From: Flavobacterium sp. Root901
GTDB lineage: Bacteria > Bacteroidota > Bacteroidia > Flavobacteriales > Flavobacteriaceae
Reading direction: 5' to 3'
Assembly: GCF_001429765.1 (NCBI RefSeq)
Contig: NZ_LMJB01000006.1
Location: forward strand, 824,338 to 888,337
Length of the DNA: 64,000 nt
This document shows positions 43,518-52,270 of the stretch, in pieces. The position numbers and the translations under genes are program-made. The notes beneath the pieces are model-generated. The model was not told where the DNA came from and made no database searches. It saw only the letters and a program-made list of their open reading frames with translations. The stretch's first letter is position 1; each line of letters opens with the position of its first letter.

Positions 43518-44171
43518 TCATAACTTATAATTCATAACTTGCAAAAGATTACTTGAAATAATCTGTTGTAACTCTTTTAAATTTATGCTTTTATATTCTG
43601 ATGCTATATTATATACTTCTGTAATATCTTCTTCAATTGTATCGGTTTCAAGAAAAAAACGATCGTTTGCAACATTCTGAAAAACGTTTTTTAAATCAGG
43701 ATTTCTCAACAGATATTTTCCAAATGAAAGATAAAATCCGTCCTTTATTAATTGTTGGGCAAGCTGATTATTTTTTGCAAAACCGTGAATAATCATTGGA
43801 ACAGAAATTTTCATTTTCTTTTTAATGGCTGTTATTTCCTGAAAAGCCGCAACACAATGAATTACAACTGGTTTTTTATATTTTTCGGCTAAAGCCAATT
43901 GTTTTTCAAAAACTGTAATCTGAAGATCTAACGGAACCTCGATTCGCTTATCTAAACCGCATTCGCCAATGGCCAGACAATTTTTGGTCTGCAGTTTTTC
44001 TTCGATGATTTTCAATTCCAGATCAATTTCATTTTCCTTAATATGCCAGGGATGAATTCCTATGGAATAAAACGGAATCAATGCATCAAATTCCTGCGGA
44101 TATTGATTAACCAATTCTAAAATATTAGACTGATTTGTAAATTGATGAGTATGAAAATTAAAAAAATCCAT
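43518..44171 (-). CDS. TatD family metal-dependent hydrolase
   Basis: TIM-barrel amidohydrolase-like protein of 217 residues. Metal ligands: HTHQ near residues 7-10 (FNFHTHQF), Glu in AIGECGLDKR, His in VIHCVAAF, His in MIIHGFAKN, and Asp in FFLETDT. It is shorter than typical TatD (about 260), as is usual in Bacteroidota. Members act as 3'-5' DNases or general phosphoesterases. The start overlaps the stop of the DUF1684 gene by one base. Confidence 0.88.
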   Translation of the reverse strand: MDFFNFHTHQFTNQSNILELVNQYPQEFDALIPFYSIGIHPWHIKENEIDLELKIIEEKLQTKNCLAIGECGLDKRIEVPLDLQITVFEKQLALAEKYKKPVVIHCVAAFQEITAIKKKMKISVPMIIHGFAKNNQLAQQLIKDGFYLSFGKYLLRNPDLKNVFQNVANDRFFLETDTIEEDITEVYNIASEYKSINLKELQQIISSNLLQVMNYKL

Positions 44172-44770
44172 TAATGAAAAGTTTTCACTCCGGCTTTGAT
44201 CTCCACTTTTAAATCATTTTCTAAAGGAACAAGCGGACAAGAATATTTGTGATTATAAGCACAATACGGATTATATGCTTTGTTAAAATCGATAGCGATT
44301 GTTTTTCCTTTTGGAATTTTCAAATCAATATACCTGCCTCCAATGTAGCTTTCTTTACCACAGGTTAAATCAGAAAATGGAAGAAACAAGTGATCTCTGT
44401 ATTCTTTTTGTTTAGAAAGTTCAATATTTCTGTAAACATTTAATTGTAATTCTTTACCATTAAGGGTAAAAAATAAAGTTCCGTATTTTACATATTCCGG
44501 CGTTCTGGTTCCGGTAGTTTTCATTTCGAAAACTTTTTCATTTTTAGCTCTTTCAAATCTTGCATTCACAAAATACCGTGCATCAATTGGATAAAAATCT
44601 AAAGTTTTAAAAGTCTTTAAATCTTCTTCCATCAATGGACTTGTCTTGGCATCAGCATATTCTGAATTAAGATGCTTCTGAAATTTTTCAGCTTCACTCT
44701 TGCTGAATTTATTTTGGCTGAAACCAAAATTGAAAGCTGTAAGTAAAATAAGGAGGATACAATTTTTCAT
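44171..44770 (-). CDS. Secreted DUF1684 protein
   Basis: The ATG at 44770 gives a signal peptide (MKNCILLILLTAFNFGFSQ); a TTG at 44788 is a less likely start. DUF1684 segments are present: LDFYPIDARYFVNARFER, VKYGTLFFTLNGKELQLNVYRN, LFLPFSDLTCGKESYIGGRYIDL and FNKAYNPYCAYNHKYSCPLVP. The function is unknown; the last segment with three conserved Cys/His-like positions may bind metal. The gene is translationally coupled to tatD. Confidence 0.88.
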   Translation of the reverse strand: MKNCILLILLTAFNFGFSQNKFSKSEAEKFQKHLNSEYADAKTSPLMEEDLKTFKTLDFYPIDARYFVNARFERAKNEKVFEMKTTGTRTPEYVKYGTLFFTLNGKELQLNVYRNIELSKQKEYRDHLFLPFSDLTCGKESYIGGRYIDLKIPKGKTIAIDFNKAYNPYCAYNHKYSCPLVPLENDLKVEIKAGVKTFH

Positions 44771-44867
44771 CTTTGAAATTTTATGCAAAAATAGTTTAAA
44801 AGTAACAAAGCAACAACCGTTGTAAGTGACAAAGTTTCCTAACTTTGTGGCAAATACAATAATTATA

Positions 44868-46085
44868 ATGCTTAAAACTGCCGCAAATCACTACTTCAAC
44901 AATTTTAGAGGATTTACAAGAGAAATTTGGATACTTACATTAATTACTTTTATTAATCGTGCCGGTACAATGGTACTGCCATTTCTATCCAAATATTTAA
45001 ATGAAGATTTGCATTTTTCTTTACCTCAGGTAAGCTGGATTATGGTTTCATTTGGTTTGGGTTCAATGCTCGGTTCCTGGCTTGGCGGAAAACTTTCTGA
45101 TAAAATAGGATTCTACAAAATCATGATTTTTAGTTTGTTTACAACCGGAATTTCCATGTTTTTGGTTCAGTTTTTAACTTCATTTTGGGGTTTGTGCATT
45201 GGCATGTTTGTATTAATGACAATTGCTGATATGTTTCGTCCTGCCATGTTTGTATCGCTGGGCGCTTATGCAAAACCAGAAAACAGGACACGTGCCTTAA
45301 CACTTGTTCGTCTTGCTGTAAATTTAGGTTTTGCTGCGGGACCGGCTCTGGGCGGTTTAATTATTTTAGGAATGGGATATTCCGGATTATTTTGGGTTGA
45401 TGGTGCTTCCTGTATTCTTTCTATCTCCATTTTTGCCTTATTGGTTAAAGAAAAGAAAAAAGCCGATCATGGCGACAAAACCGAAAGCATTACAAATGTA
45501 AAATCAGTATTTCATGATAAAATATTCTGGGTTTTCTTATTTGTGAGTTTTATAACGGCAATGATTTTCTTTCAGCTTTTTACCACTCTGCCTTTATACC
45601 ATCATGCACAATATAATTTAAACGAATTTCAAACCGGACTTTTAATGACTTTAAACGGGCTTTTGATTTTTGCTTTAGAAATGCCAACCGTTGGTTTTAT
45701 GGAAAGAAAAGGTTTTCCAAAAATTAAAATCATTATTATAGGATCGTTTGTAATGGCCTTTAGCTTTGTTTTATTATTGATTAATGTCTGGGCCGGAATC
45801 CTGGTTATCAGCATGATTTGTATTTCGATTGGAGAAATCCTCACCTTTCCTTTTTCTAATGCATTTGCTTTAAGCCGTGCACCGCGTGGTCAGGAAGGAC
45901 GTTATATGGCACTGTACACTATGAGTTTTAGTTTAGCTCACATATTTAGTTCTAAAGTTGGGTTTGGAATCGTTGACAGTTTTGGTTATCAAAGCAATTG
46001 GTTTTTTATGGCTTCTATCGGAATTGTGGCTACGCTTAGCTGCTTTTGGATCAGGAAAGCTTTACTTCTGGAGAAAAATAAATAA
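44868..46085 (+). CDS. Major facilitator superfamily transporter
   Basis: The ATG at 44868 is preferred over a GTG at 44826; it gives 405 residues with about 12 transmembrane helices. The MFS loop 2-3 motif is GSWLGGKLSDKIGFYKI (about residues 66-82), and a second copy in the C-terminal half is weaker (MERKGFPKIKII). A mid-protein hydrophilic loop (KEKKKADHGDKTES) separates the two six-helix halves. The family resembles drug/sugar exporters, but the substrate is unpredictable. It is transcribed divergently from the DUF1684-tatD-tcdA group. Confidence 0.88.
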   Translation: MLKTAANHYFNNFRGFTREIWILTLITFINRAGTMVLPFLSKYLNEDLHFSLPQVSWIMVSFGLGSMLGSWLGGKLSDKIGFYKIMIFSLFTTGISMFLVQFLTSFWGLCIGMFVLMTIADMFRPAMFVSLGAYAKPENRTRALTLVRLAVNLGFAAGPALGGLIILGMGYSGLFWVDGASCILSISIFALLVKEKKKADHGDKTESITNVKSVFHDKIFWVFLFVSFITAMIFFQLFTTLPLYHHAQYNLNEFQTGLLMTLNGLLIFALEMPTVGFMERKGFPKIKIIIIGSFVMAFSFVLLLINVWAGILVISMICISIGEILTFPFSNAFALSRAPRGQEGRYMALYTMSFSLAHIFSSKVGFGIVDSFGYQSNWFFMASIGIVATLSCFWIRKALLLEKNK

Positions 46086-46252
46086 ATTTAACTTTCGCAC
46101 ATAATTCTTTATTATTCAAATCATTAACTTTGATTTTGAATCGCTTTTCTGTGCTTTCAATTTATCTGAAAACGAAAAAATTAGTTAAATAACTATATTT
46201 ATAGTTGCGTAACTAAAAAAATAGTTGTAGGTTTGAATTAAAATTAGAAAAC

Positions 46253-46621
46253 ATGCAAAAGTTAACCAACAAAGAAGAAGAAATAATGCAGATTTTATGG
46301 AAGCTCAAAAAAGCATTCGTAAAAGAAATTCAGGCAGAAATTACGGAAGATCAGCCGCATTATAATACGCTTTCGACAATTGTTCGAAATCTGGAGGAAA
46401 AAGGTTTTGTGGCGCATAATGCTTTTGGAAATACACATCAGTATTATCCAATTGTAACCCTCGAAGCATACAGTAAAAAATATATGAAAACAGCTATTGA
46501 TAATTATTTCAACAGCTCATATAAAAATATGGTTTCATTTTTTGCCAAAGAAGAAAAAATATCAGCACAAGAATTGCGCGAAATTCTGGCAATGATTGAA
46601 AATCCAAAAGAAGAGAAATAA
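46253..46621 (+). CDS. BlaI/MecI/CopY-family repressor, copy 1
   Basis: The 122-residue winged-helix repressor begins MQKLTNKEEEIMQILWKLKK and contains the DNA-recognition region HYNTLSTIVRNLEEKGFVAH. Its C-terminal half is the dimerisation and proteolysis region. It differs from the copy at 48300 at only three residues (13, 106 and 119). It is followed 19 bp later by an M56 peptidase, its presumed sensor, as in BlaI-BlaR1 pairs. Confidence 0.93.
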   Translation: MQKLTNKEEEIMQILWKLKKAFVKEIQAEITEDQPHYNTLSTIVRNLEEKGFVAHNAFGNTHQYYPIVTLEAYSKKYMKTAIDNYFNSSYKNMVSFFAKEEKISAQELREILAMIENPKEEK

Positions 46622-46640
46622 AATCCAAAAAGCAATTGTT

Positions 46641-48272
46641 ATGGAAGCACTGTTTGTTTATATCGCAAAATCGGCGGGTTTAGTAACCTTATTTTATTGT
46701 GCTTATTATTTTTTGCTTCGAAAAGAAACTTTTTTCAACAGCAACAGATGGTTTTTACTTTCGGGTTTAATTACTTCTGCCATTTTACCATTTGTTGTTT
46801 ATACTAAAGTGATCTGGGTAAATGCTGCTTCGGTTTCAAATATAAATTTTTCAAATGCAAATATTATTCAAAATATTGATAATAAGCATTTTGAATTTAA
46901 TTGGATTTATCTTTTTGCGACAGTATATTGTATCGGATTTTTAATTCTTCTGGCAAAATTTGCAATGGATTTTTACAGCTTAAATGCTGTTTTAAAAGGA
47001 AAAAAAATCCATCAGCAAGCCGATTTTAAATTTATTGATACTACTCAAAACATTGCTCCTTTCTCCTATTTTGAATATATAGTTTACAACTCATCAATGT
47101 ATACTTCATCAGAATTAGAGAATATTATTGAACATGAAAAAGTACACAGCGATCAAAATCATACTGTCGACGTTTTGATTTCGAGAGCTTTCTGTATGCT
47201 TTTCTGGTTCAACCCTGTTATCTGGCTTTATAAAAAAGCGATGGTTCAAAATTTAGAATTTATTGCCGACAAAGAAGCTGCCAAAAAAATATCAGACAAA
47301 AAAGCGTACCAGTACACGCTTTTAAAAATTACAGCACACGATAGCTGTGTTGCCATCACCAATCATTTTTATCAATCATTAATCAAAAAACGAATTGTCA
47401 TGTTAAACAAAAATCAATCAAAAAAAAGGAACTCGTGGAAATACTATGTTGTAATTCCGGTACTTGCAGCTTTTGTTCTGTTATTCCAAATTGAAGTAAT
47501 TGCAAAAGAAAAACAACAAACTTTAAAAGAAGTTCCGGGAGAAATTAAATCTGTAGATGTTTACAAAGTGAAGAAAAATTCAACAGATTCAGAATTAAAA
47601 GAAATTAAGGAAAAATTAAAATCAAACCACAATGTTGATTTTGAAGCTTCTGAAATAAAAAGAAATGCAGAGAACTTTTTAACATCAATTAAAGTTGACA
47701 TTAAAAATGGAAAGCAGCAGGCACAATCTATTCAGGTTGGAGGCGATAATATTATTAAAGATTTTGGAATAATCGTTATAACAGACGAAAAAGGAAATAA
47801 AAATGTCGGCATCCAGACTTCTGATGAAGAGAATCATAAAATTGCAGTAAGTAAAAACATCAAAAAGACTGAATCTGTTAATAATGAAGAACCTAAAACT
47901 GTAATTTCAAAAACACTAATCACTAAAACAGCAACCAATGTTAACACTGATTCTAATACTAGTACAAAAACTAATACTAATACTGACCAAAATATTAGTA
48001 CTATTGTAACCATCAATACAGACAATAAAACAAAAGTAATTACGACTGGGAATGGTTCAAAAATTGCCGTTTCGACTTCTGCAAAAACAAGTAGCAACTT
48101 AATACAAAAACTTATTATTGTGGATGGAAAAGAAATGCCAGCTGATTTTGATGTTGAAGATATTGATGCAAAAGACATTAAATCTGTAAATATTTCTAAA
48201 GGGATTGATGCCATAACTAAATATGGTGAACGTGGAGCAAATGGTGTAATCGAAATCGAAACCCGTCATTAA
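46641..48272 (+). CDS. M56-family (BlaR1-like) sensor metallopeptidase with plug-like tail, copy 1
   Basis: The ATG at 46641 gives 543 residues. The N-terminal half has four hydrophobic helices and the zincin motif HEKVH (residues 165-169, in EHEKVHSDQNHTVDVL), followed by ADKEAAKKISDKKAYQYTLLKI, as in BlaR1. After the last helix (near residue 285) comes a periplasmic region with a Thr/Asn repeat stretch (about residues 425-455). It ends in IIVDGKEMPADFDVEDIDAK plus KYGERGANGVIEIETRH, which looks like the plug signature of SusC-type TonB receptors. No penicillin-binding sensor domain is present. Confidence 0.88.
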   Translation: MEALFVYIAKSAGLVTLFYCAYYFLLRKETFFNSNRWFLLSGLITSAILPFVVYTKVIWVNAASVSNINFSNANIIQNIDNKHFEFNWIYLFATVYCIGFLILLAKFAMDFYSLNAVLKGKKIHQQADFKFIDTTQNIAPFSYFEYIVYNSSMYTSSELENIIEHEKVHSDQNHTVDVLISRAFCMLFWFNPVIWLYKKAMVQNLEFIADKEAAKKISDKKAYQYTLLKITAHDSCVAITNHFYQSLIKKRIVMLNKNQSKKRNSWKYYVVIPVLAAFVLLFQIEVIAKEKQQTLKEVPGEIKSVDVYKVKKNSTDSELKEIKEKLKSNHNVDFEASEIKRNAENFLTSIKVDIKNGKQQAQSIQVGGDNIIKDFGIIVITDEKGNKNVGIQTSDEENHKIAVSKNIKKTESVNNEEPKTVISKTLITKTATNVNTDSNTSTKTNTNTDQNISTIVTINTDNKTKVITTGNGSKIAVSTSAKTSSNLIQKLIIVDGKEMPADFDVEDIDAKDIKSVNISKGIDAITKYGERGANGVIEIETRH

Positions 48273-48299
48273 AACGTTTTTAATTTTAAAAAACCGAAA

Positions 48300-48668
48300 A
48301 TGCAAAAACTAACCAATAAAGAAGAAGAAATAATGCACATTTTATGGAAGCTGAAAAAAGCTTTTGTAAAAGAGATACAGGCAGAAATTACAGAAGATCA
48401 GCCTCATTATAATACACTTTCGACAATTGTTCGAAATCTGGAGGAAAAAGGTTTTGTGGCACATAATGCTTTTGGAAATACACATCAATATTATCCAATT
48501 GTAACCCTCGAAGCATATAGCAAAAAATATATGAAAACGGCTATTGATAATTATTTCAACAGCTCGTATAAAAATATGGTTTCGTTTTTCGCTAAAGAAG
48601 AAAAAATTTCTGCAGACGAGTTACGCGAAATTTTAGCTATGATCGAAAATCCAAACGAAGAAAAATAA
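48300..48668 (+). CDS. BlaI/MecI/CopY-family repressor, copy 2
   Basis: A near-identical duplicate of the gene at 46253: 119 of 122 residues match and most codons are identical. This implies recent duplication or ongoing gene conversion. The M56 genes that follow each copy have diverged much more, especially in their periplasmic tails. Because the repressors are so alike, both sensors probably feed into one operator set. Confidence 0.93.
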   Translation: MQKLTNKEEEIMHILWKLKKAFVKEIQAEITEDQPHYNTLSTIVRNLEEKGFVAHNAFGNTHQYYPIVTLEAYSKKYMKTAIDNYFNSSYKNMVSFFAKEEKISADELREILAMIENPNEEK

Positions 48669-48676
48669 TCAATACC

Positions 48677-50488
48677 ATGGAAGCACTTTTCATTTTTATT
48701 TTAAAATCAAGCGGGCTATTAGCAATGTTTTATTTTGCTTACATTTTTTTACTTCGCAAAGAGACGTTTTTTACCAGCAGCCGCTGGTTTTTAATCGCGG
48801 GATTAATCACTTCTGTTGTTTTGCCTTTTGTGGTTTATACCAAAATTATTTGGGTTAATCCGGCACCTCTGCCAGTTATAGCAAAAGAAACTGTAGAAAA
48901 TCTTCAGGTTTATAATCAAAATGTTACTGCTTCTTATTCACCTCAGTATACTGCGCAGACCGCTGAAGAAGAAAATTTTGAAATTAATTGGAATCTCGTT
49001 ACGCTCGCAGTTTATGGAATTGGATTTGCGGCTTTCATGATCAAATTTGGTCTGGATTTTTACAGCTTAAATTCTGTTTTAAAAGGAAAAAAAGTCGAAC
49101 AGCAGGAAGATTTTAAATTTATTGATGTAAATGAAAACATCGCTCCTTTTTCATACTTCGATTATATCGTGTATAACTCATCACTATACACGGCAGCCGA
49201 ACTGGAAAGTATTTTGGAACATGAAAAAGTACACAGCGATCAGCATCATACTATTGATGTTTTGATTTCAAGAATCTTCTGTATCCTGTTTTGGTTTAAT
49301 CCAATTGTATGGCTTTATAAAAAAGCAATTCTGCAGAATCTGGAATTTATTGCTGACAATGAAGCTTCCAAAAAAATATCAGATAAAAAAGCGTATCAAT
49401 ACACCCTTTTAAAAATCACAACACATGAAACCTGTGTTGCAATCACCAATCATTTTTATCAATCATTAATCAAAAAACGAATTGTTATGTTAAACAAAAA
49501 TCAATCAAAAAAATGGAATTACTGGAAATATTATGCTGTAATTCCGGCACTTGGTGCGTTTGTGCTTTTATTTCAAATACAAACTATTGCACAGGAAAAG
49601 AAAAGAAATCAAGCTGTTGCTCAAAAAGAAACGCTTAAAATAACTCAGGAAACTTTTAAAATTACAAAAAACACTACCGATCAGCAATTAAAGGAGCTTA
49701 CAGCAAAAATTAAAGAAAGCCATAATGTGGATATTGAAATTTCTAATGTAAAAAGAAATGCCGAGAATGAATTAACGGCGATTCAAATCAAAGTAAAATC
49801 TGAAAATGGTAAAAAACAGACTATTGTAATCAATGGTACTGAAGCAATTAAAGACTTGGAATTTGCTGTTGGAACAGATGAAGACGGCAAAAAGTATGTA
49901 AACCTGAATACTGAAGCACCAAAAGTACCTACACTTGCAATAGACGAAAAAATTATTGCGCAGCAAGCTGAAAATGAAGAAGATGAAGATGTTGCTTATC
50001 CAACAGCACCTACTCCACCTATCGCGCCGGTTGCTCCGGTTTTTCCTCAAGGTGAGCTGCCAAAAGTTCCAGACATGTCTAAGTTACCAAAAGCTCCAAA
50101 ACCTCCTGTAAATCCAAAGGACAAAGTTGCAATGGCTAAATTTGAGGTTGATATGGCTGAGTTTGAGAAAAAAATGGAAGCATTTGAGCCCGATATGAAA
50201 GCATTTGAAAAAGAAATGAATGAAGTAATGTCAAAACGTGAATTCATTTTTGAAAAAGATATGGCCAAATTTGAAATCGCTATGGAAAAATACGAATCAG
50301 ATATGGATAAATATCAAATGTACTTTAATGAGAATTTTAATTTTGACTTTAAAAATGATGCTGCAAATGCGAAAATAAATGCTGAGGAAATGAAAAGACA
50401 CGCAGAAATCATGAAACAGCAGGCAAAAGAAATGAAAAAGCAAGCAGAAGAAATGAGAAGAGCTGAAAGAAGAAACAGTAAATCTTAA
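48677..50488 (+). CDS. M56-family (BlaR1-like) sensor metallopeptidase with helical tail, copy 2
   Basis: The 603-residue protein shares the membrane-zincin half with copy 1, including HEKVH at residues 182-186 (EHEKVHSDQHHTIDVL) and the following helix. Its periplasmic part differs. After a short beta region comes a proline-rich linker (YPTAPTPPIAPVAPVFPQG), then a long charged helical region rich in Met, Glu and Lys (about residues 490-603, with FEKKMEAFEPDMKAFEKEMN and KQQAKEMKKQAEEMRR). This should form a coiled coil. The ligand is unknown. Confidence 0.88.
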   Translation: MEALFIFILKSSGLLAMFYFAYIFLLRKETFFTSSRWFLIAGLITSVVLPFVVYTKIIWVNPAPLPVIAKETVENLQVYNQNVTASYSPQYTAQTAEEENFEINWNLVTLAVYGIGFAAFMIKFGLDFYSLNSVLKGKKVEQQEDFKFIDVNENIAPFSYFDYIVYNSSLYTAAELESILEHEKVHSDQHHTIDVLISRIFCILFWFNPIVWLYKKAILQNLEFIADNEASKKISDKKAYQYTLLKITTHETCVAITNHFYQSLIKKRIVMLNKNQSKKWNYWKYYAVIPALGAFVLLFQIQTIAQEKKRNQAVAQKETLKITQETFKITKNTTDQQLKELTAKIKESHNVDIEISNVKRNAENELTAIQIKVKSENGKKQTIVINGTEAIKDLEFAVGTDEDGKKYVNLNTEAPKVPTLAIDEKIIAQQAENEEDEDVAYPTAPTPPIAPVAPVFPQGELPKVPDMSKLPKAPKPPVNPKDKVAMAKFEVDMAEFEKKMEAFEPDMKAFEKEMNEVMSKREFIFEKDMAKFEIAMEKYESDMDKYQMYFNENFNFDFKNDAANAKINAEEMKRHAEIMKQQAKEMKKQAEEMRRAERRNSKS

Positions 50489-50515
50489 TTCTAAAATTGC
50501 AGCATTTCTTTCATT

Positions 50516-51952
50516 ATGAAAAATTATTTACTGGCTGTACTTATTGGCTTTGTTTTTTCCGGCAATGCGCAGCAAAAAAGCATTTCTGAAAAAGATGTTC
50601 TGATTGCAATGGATAAAGCTGCTTCTGGTTTAATCGAAAAATCTAAAGCAAATTCTATTTCAATTGGGGTCGTGAGAAATGGTAAAACGTATACCAGGCA
50701 TTATGGCGAAATTGACAAAGGAAAATACAATACTGCCAACAACAACACGGTTTTTGAAGTTGCTTCGATTACAAAAATTTTTACCGGATTATTAGTAGCT
50801 CAGGCTGTTACGGAAGGAAAAATCAGTATTGATGATGATATTCGAAAATATATTACGGGTTCTTATCCTAATCTGCAGTATAACGGAACACCAATTACCA
50901 TTAAAGATTTGGTTTCTTTTAGAACGGGTTTTAATAAAGACCTGCCGGATAATTCAGAAATTAGAAAAAATCGCAGCGATACCAGTTATCTGGCTTTTAA
51001 GAGAATGGATGATTCCTACAGCAGGGAAAAATTCTTTGAAGATCTTAAAACCATGCAGTTGGATACTTTGCCCGGAACAAAATTCAAATACAGCAACGGA
51101 AGCCTGAATCTTACAGCGCATATTTTAGAAAATATTTATAAGAAGGATTACGAAACACTTTTAAAAGAAAATATTCTTTCTAAACTCGGCATGAATTCAA
51201 GCGGATTAACCTTAAAAGAAAACGCTGTTATTGCAAATGGCTACAACAAAAAAGGTGTTTTAATGCCTGTAATTTCAGATCATTTGTGGGGCGCAGCAGG
51301 ATATTTAAAATCTACTTTAGGTGATTTAACCAAATTCATTGCTTATGAGATCAATACAAAAAATAAAATTGCAGCTGAATCGCAGAAAAATCTTCTAAAC
51401 AGCCCTACTGAATGGAATGGTTATTTTTGGGATTATATTATGGTTGACAACAACGGCAGAAACTGCTGGAAACATGGCGGAGCTTTTAGTACACAAAACA
51501 TGTTAGTTGTTTATCCCGAAAGAAATCTTGGATTTTCGATTATTGTAAATGTAAGCGATGAAGATACCGGAAATGCTTTGGGAGAAGCTGTAATGAAGCT
51601 TTCTAATATTCTTCTTGCAGACAATAAAACTCCAGCGGGTATTTACGGATACAAAATCGTTGATGATAATGTTGTTTTCACTTATGAGCATGACAAAGCT
51701 TTAAATCCGGATTTGGTTAAAAGCGTTTCTTTAGCAGGTACGTTTGATAACTGGAATCCGGAAGATAAAAATTTTCAAATGGTTCAGAAAAATAAAAATA
51801 CTTATGAATTAAAAGTTCCGAAATCGCAGTTTGAAAAAGGAAAAACACACATGTTTAAATTTGTAATCAACAAAACCGGCTGGATTGCAGCTCCGGAAAA
51901 TGTCATAAACAAAGAAACGGAAGGTGACAAAAACCTGATTCTGAAATTTTAA
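50516..51952 (+). CDS. Secreted serine hydrolase (class C beta-lactamase family) with C-terminal CBM48-like module
   Basis: A signal peptide (MKNYLLAVLIGFVFSGNAQQ) is followed by a beta-lactamase/transpeptidase-like domain with catalytic SxxK at Ser84-Lys87 (ASITK), YSN at 192-194 and HGG at 320-322 in place of KTG. Residues 384-478 form a second domain, KSVSLAGTFDNWNPEDKNFQ and FKFVINKTGWIAAPEN, resembling the glycogen-binding AMPK-beta/CBM48 fold. It may be an esterase, peptidase or true lactamase. It lies 28 bp after the M56 gene and is the likely target of the BlaI repressors. Confidence 0.88.
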   Translation: MKNYLLAVLIGFVFSGNAQQKSISEKDVLIAMDKAASGLIEKSKANSISIGVVRNGKTYTRHYGEIDKGKYNTANNNTVFEVASITKIFTGLLVAQAVTEGKISIDDDIRKYITGSYPNLQYNGTPITIKDLVSFRTGFNKDLPDNSEIRKNRSDTSYLAFKRMDDSYSREKFFEDLKTMQLDTLPGTKFKYSNGSLNLTAHILENIYKKDYETLLKENILSKLGMNSSGLTLKENAVIANGYNKKGVLMPVISDHLWGAAGYLKSTLGDLTKFIAYEINTKNKIAAESQKNLLNSPTEWNGYFWDYIMVDNNGRNCWKHGGAFSTQNMLVVYPERNLGFSIIVNVSDEDTGNALGEAVMKLSNILLADNKTPAGIYGYKIVDDNVVFTYEHDKALNPDLVKSVSLAGTFDNWNPEDKNFQMVQKNKNTYELKVPKSQFEKGKTHMFKFVINKTGWIAAPENVINKETEGDKNLILKF

Positions 51953-51974
51953 TATTCTGAAAATTCATATCTTA

Positions 51975-52007
51975 AAAGACTTTGCCGAAACGCAAAGTCT
52001 TTTTTTA
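51975..52007 (+). terminator. Intrinsic terminator after the serine hydrolase
   Basis: AAAGACTTTGC and GCAAAGTCTTT form a stem with a 6-nt loop, followed by a long T run. Confidence 0.87.
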
Positions 52008-52031
52008 TATCTTTGAAAAAACAAATCTGCG

Positions 52032-52175
52032 ATGTATAAATTTTTAGCCAAACTAAATAAAATTCTTCTTCCTAGTTTTACCAAGCAAGGATTGGATATT
52101 TCTAAAGCAAAAAAATGGCAGATGGCTATTATTGGCTACCGTGCTTATGTTACCAAACGCGCTTTAGGTAATTAA
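52032..52175 (+). CDS. 47-residue conserved small basic protein
   Basis: The frame encodes MYKFLAKLNKILLPSFTKQG, then LDISKAKKWQMAIIGYRAYV and TKRALGN. It is strongly basic and amphipathic, with a possible re-entrant helix. Similar peptides occur in other flavobacteria according to my memory, where they are usually annotated hypothetical. It lies 25 bp after a terminator and 95 bp before the EamA gene, so it has its own start signal. The function is unknown. Confidence 0.7.
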   Translation: MYKFLAKLNKILLPSFTKQGLDISKAKKWQMAIIGYRAYVTKRALGN

Positions 52176-52270
52176 TATCATTAAATATTTTCATGCAAAA
52201 TATTGAGCAAAAATAGCACTCATGCTCTTTTGAATAGTATTTTTGTGCTGTTGCATTTTAGCTCAATCTT

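Noticed and set aside
47930..48010. Thr/Asn codon repeat as a microsatellite or CRISPR-like array
   Set aside because: It is an in-frame low-complexity linker of the M56 protein with irregular units and no spacers.
46253..51952. Reading the BlaI/M56/serine hydrolase group as a beta-lactam resistance operon
   Set aside because: The M56 proteins lack a penicillin-binding sensor domain, the hydrolase lacks a KTG triad (it has HGG) and carries an extra module, so resistance cannot be claimed.
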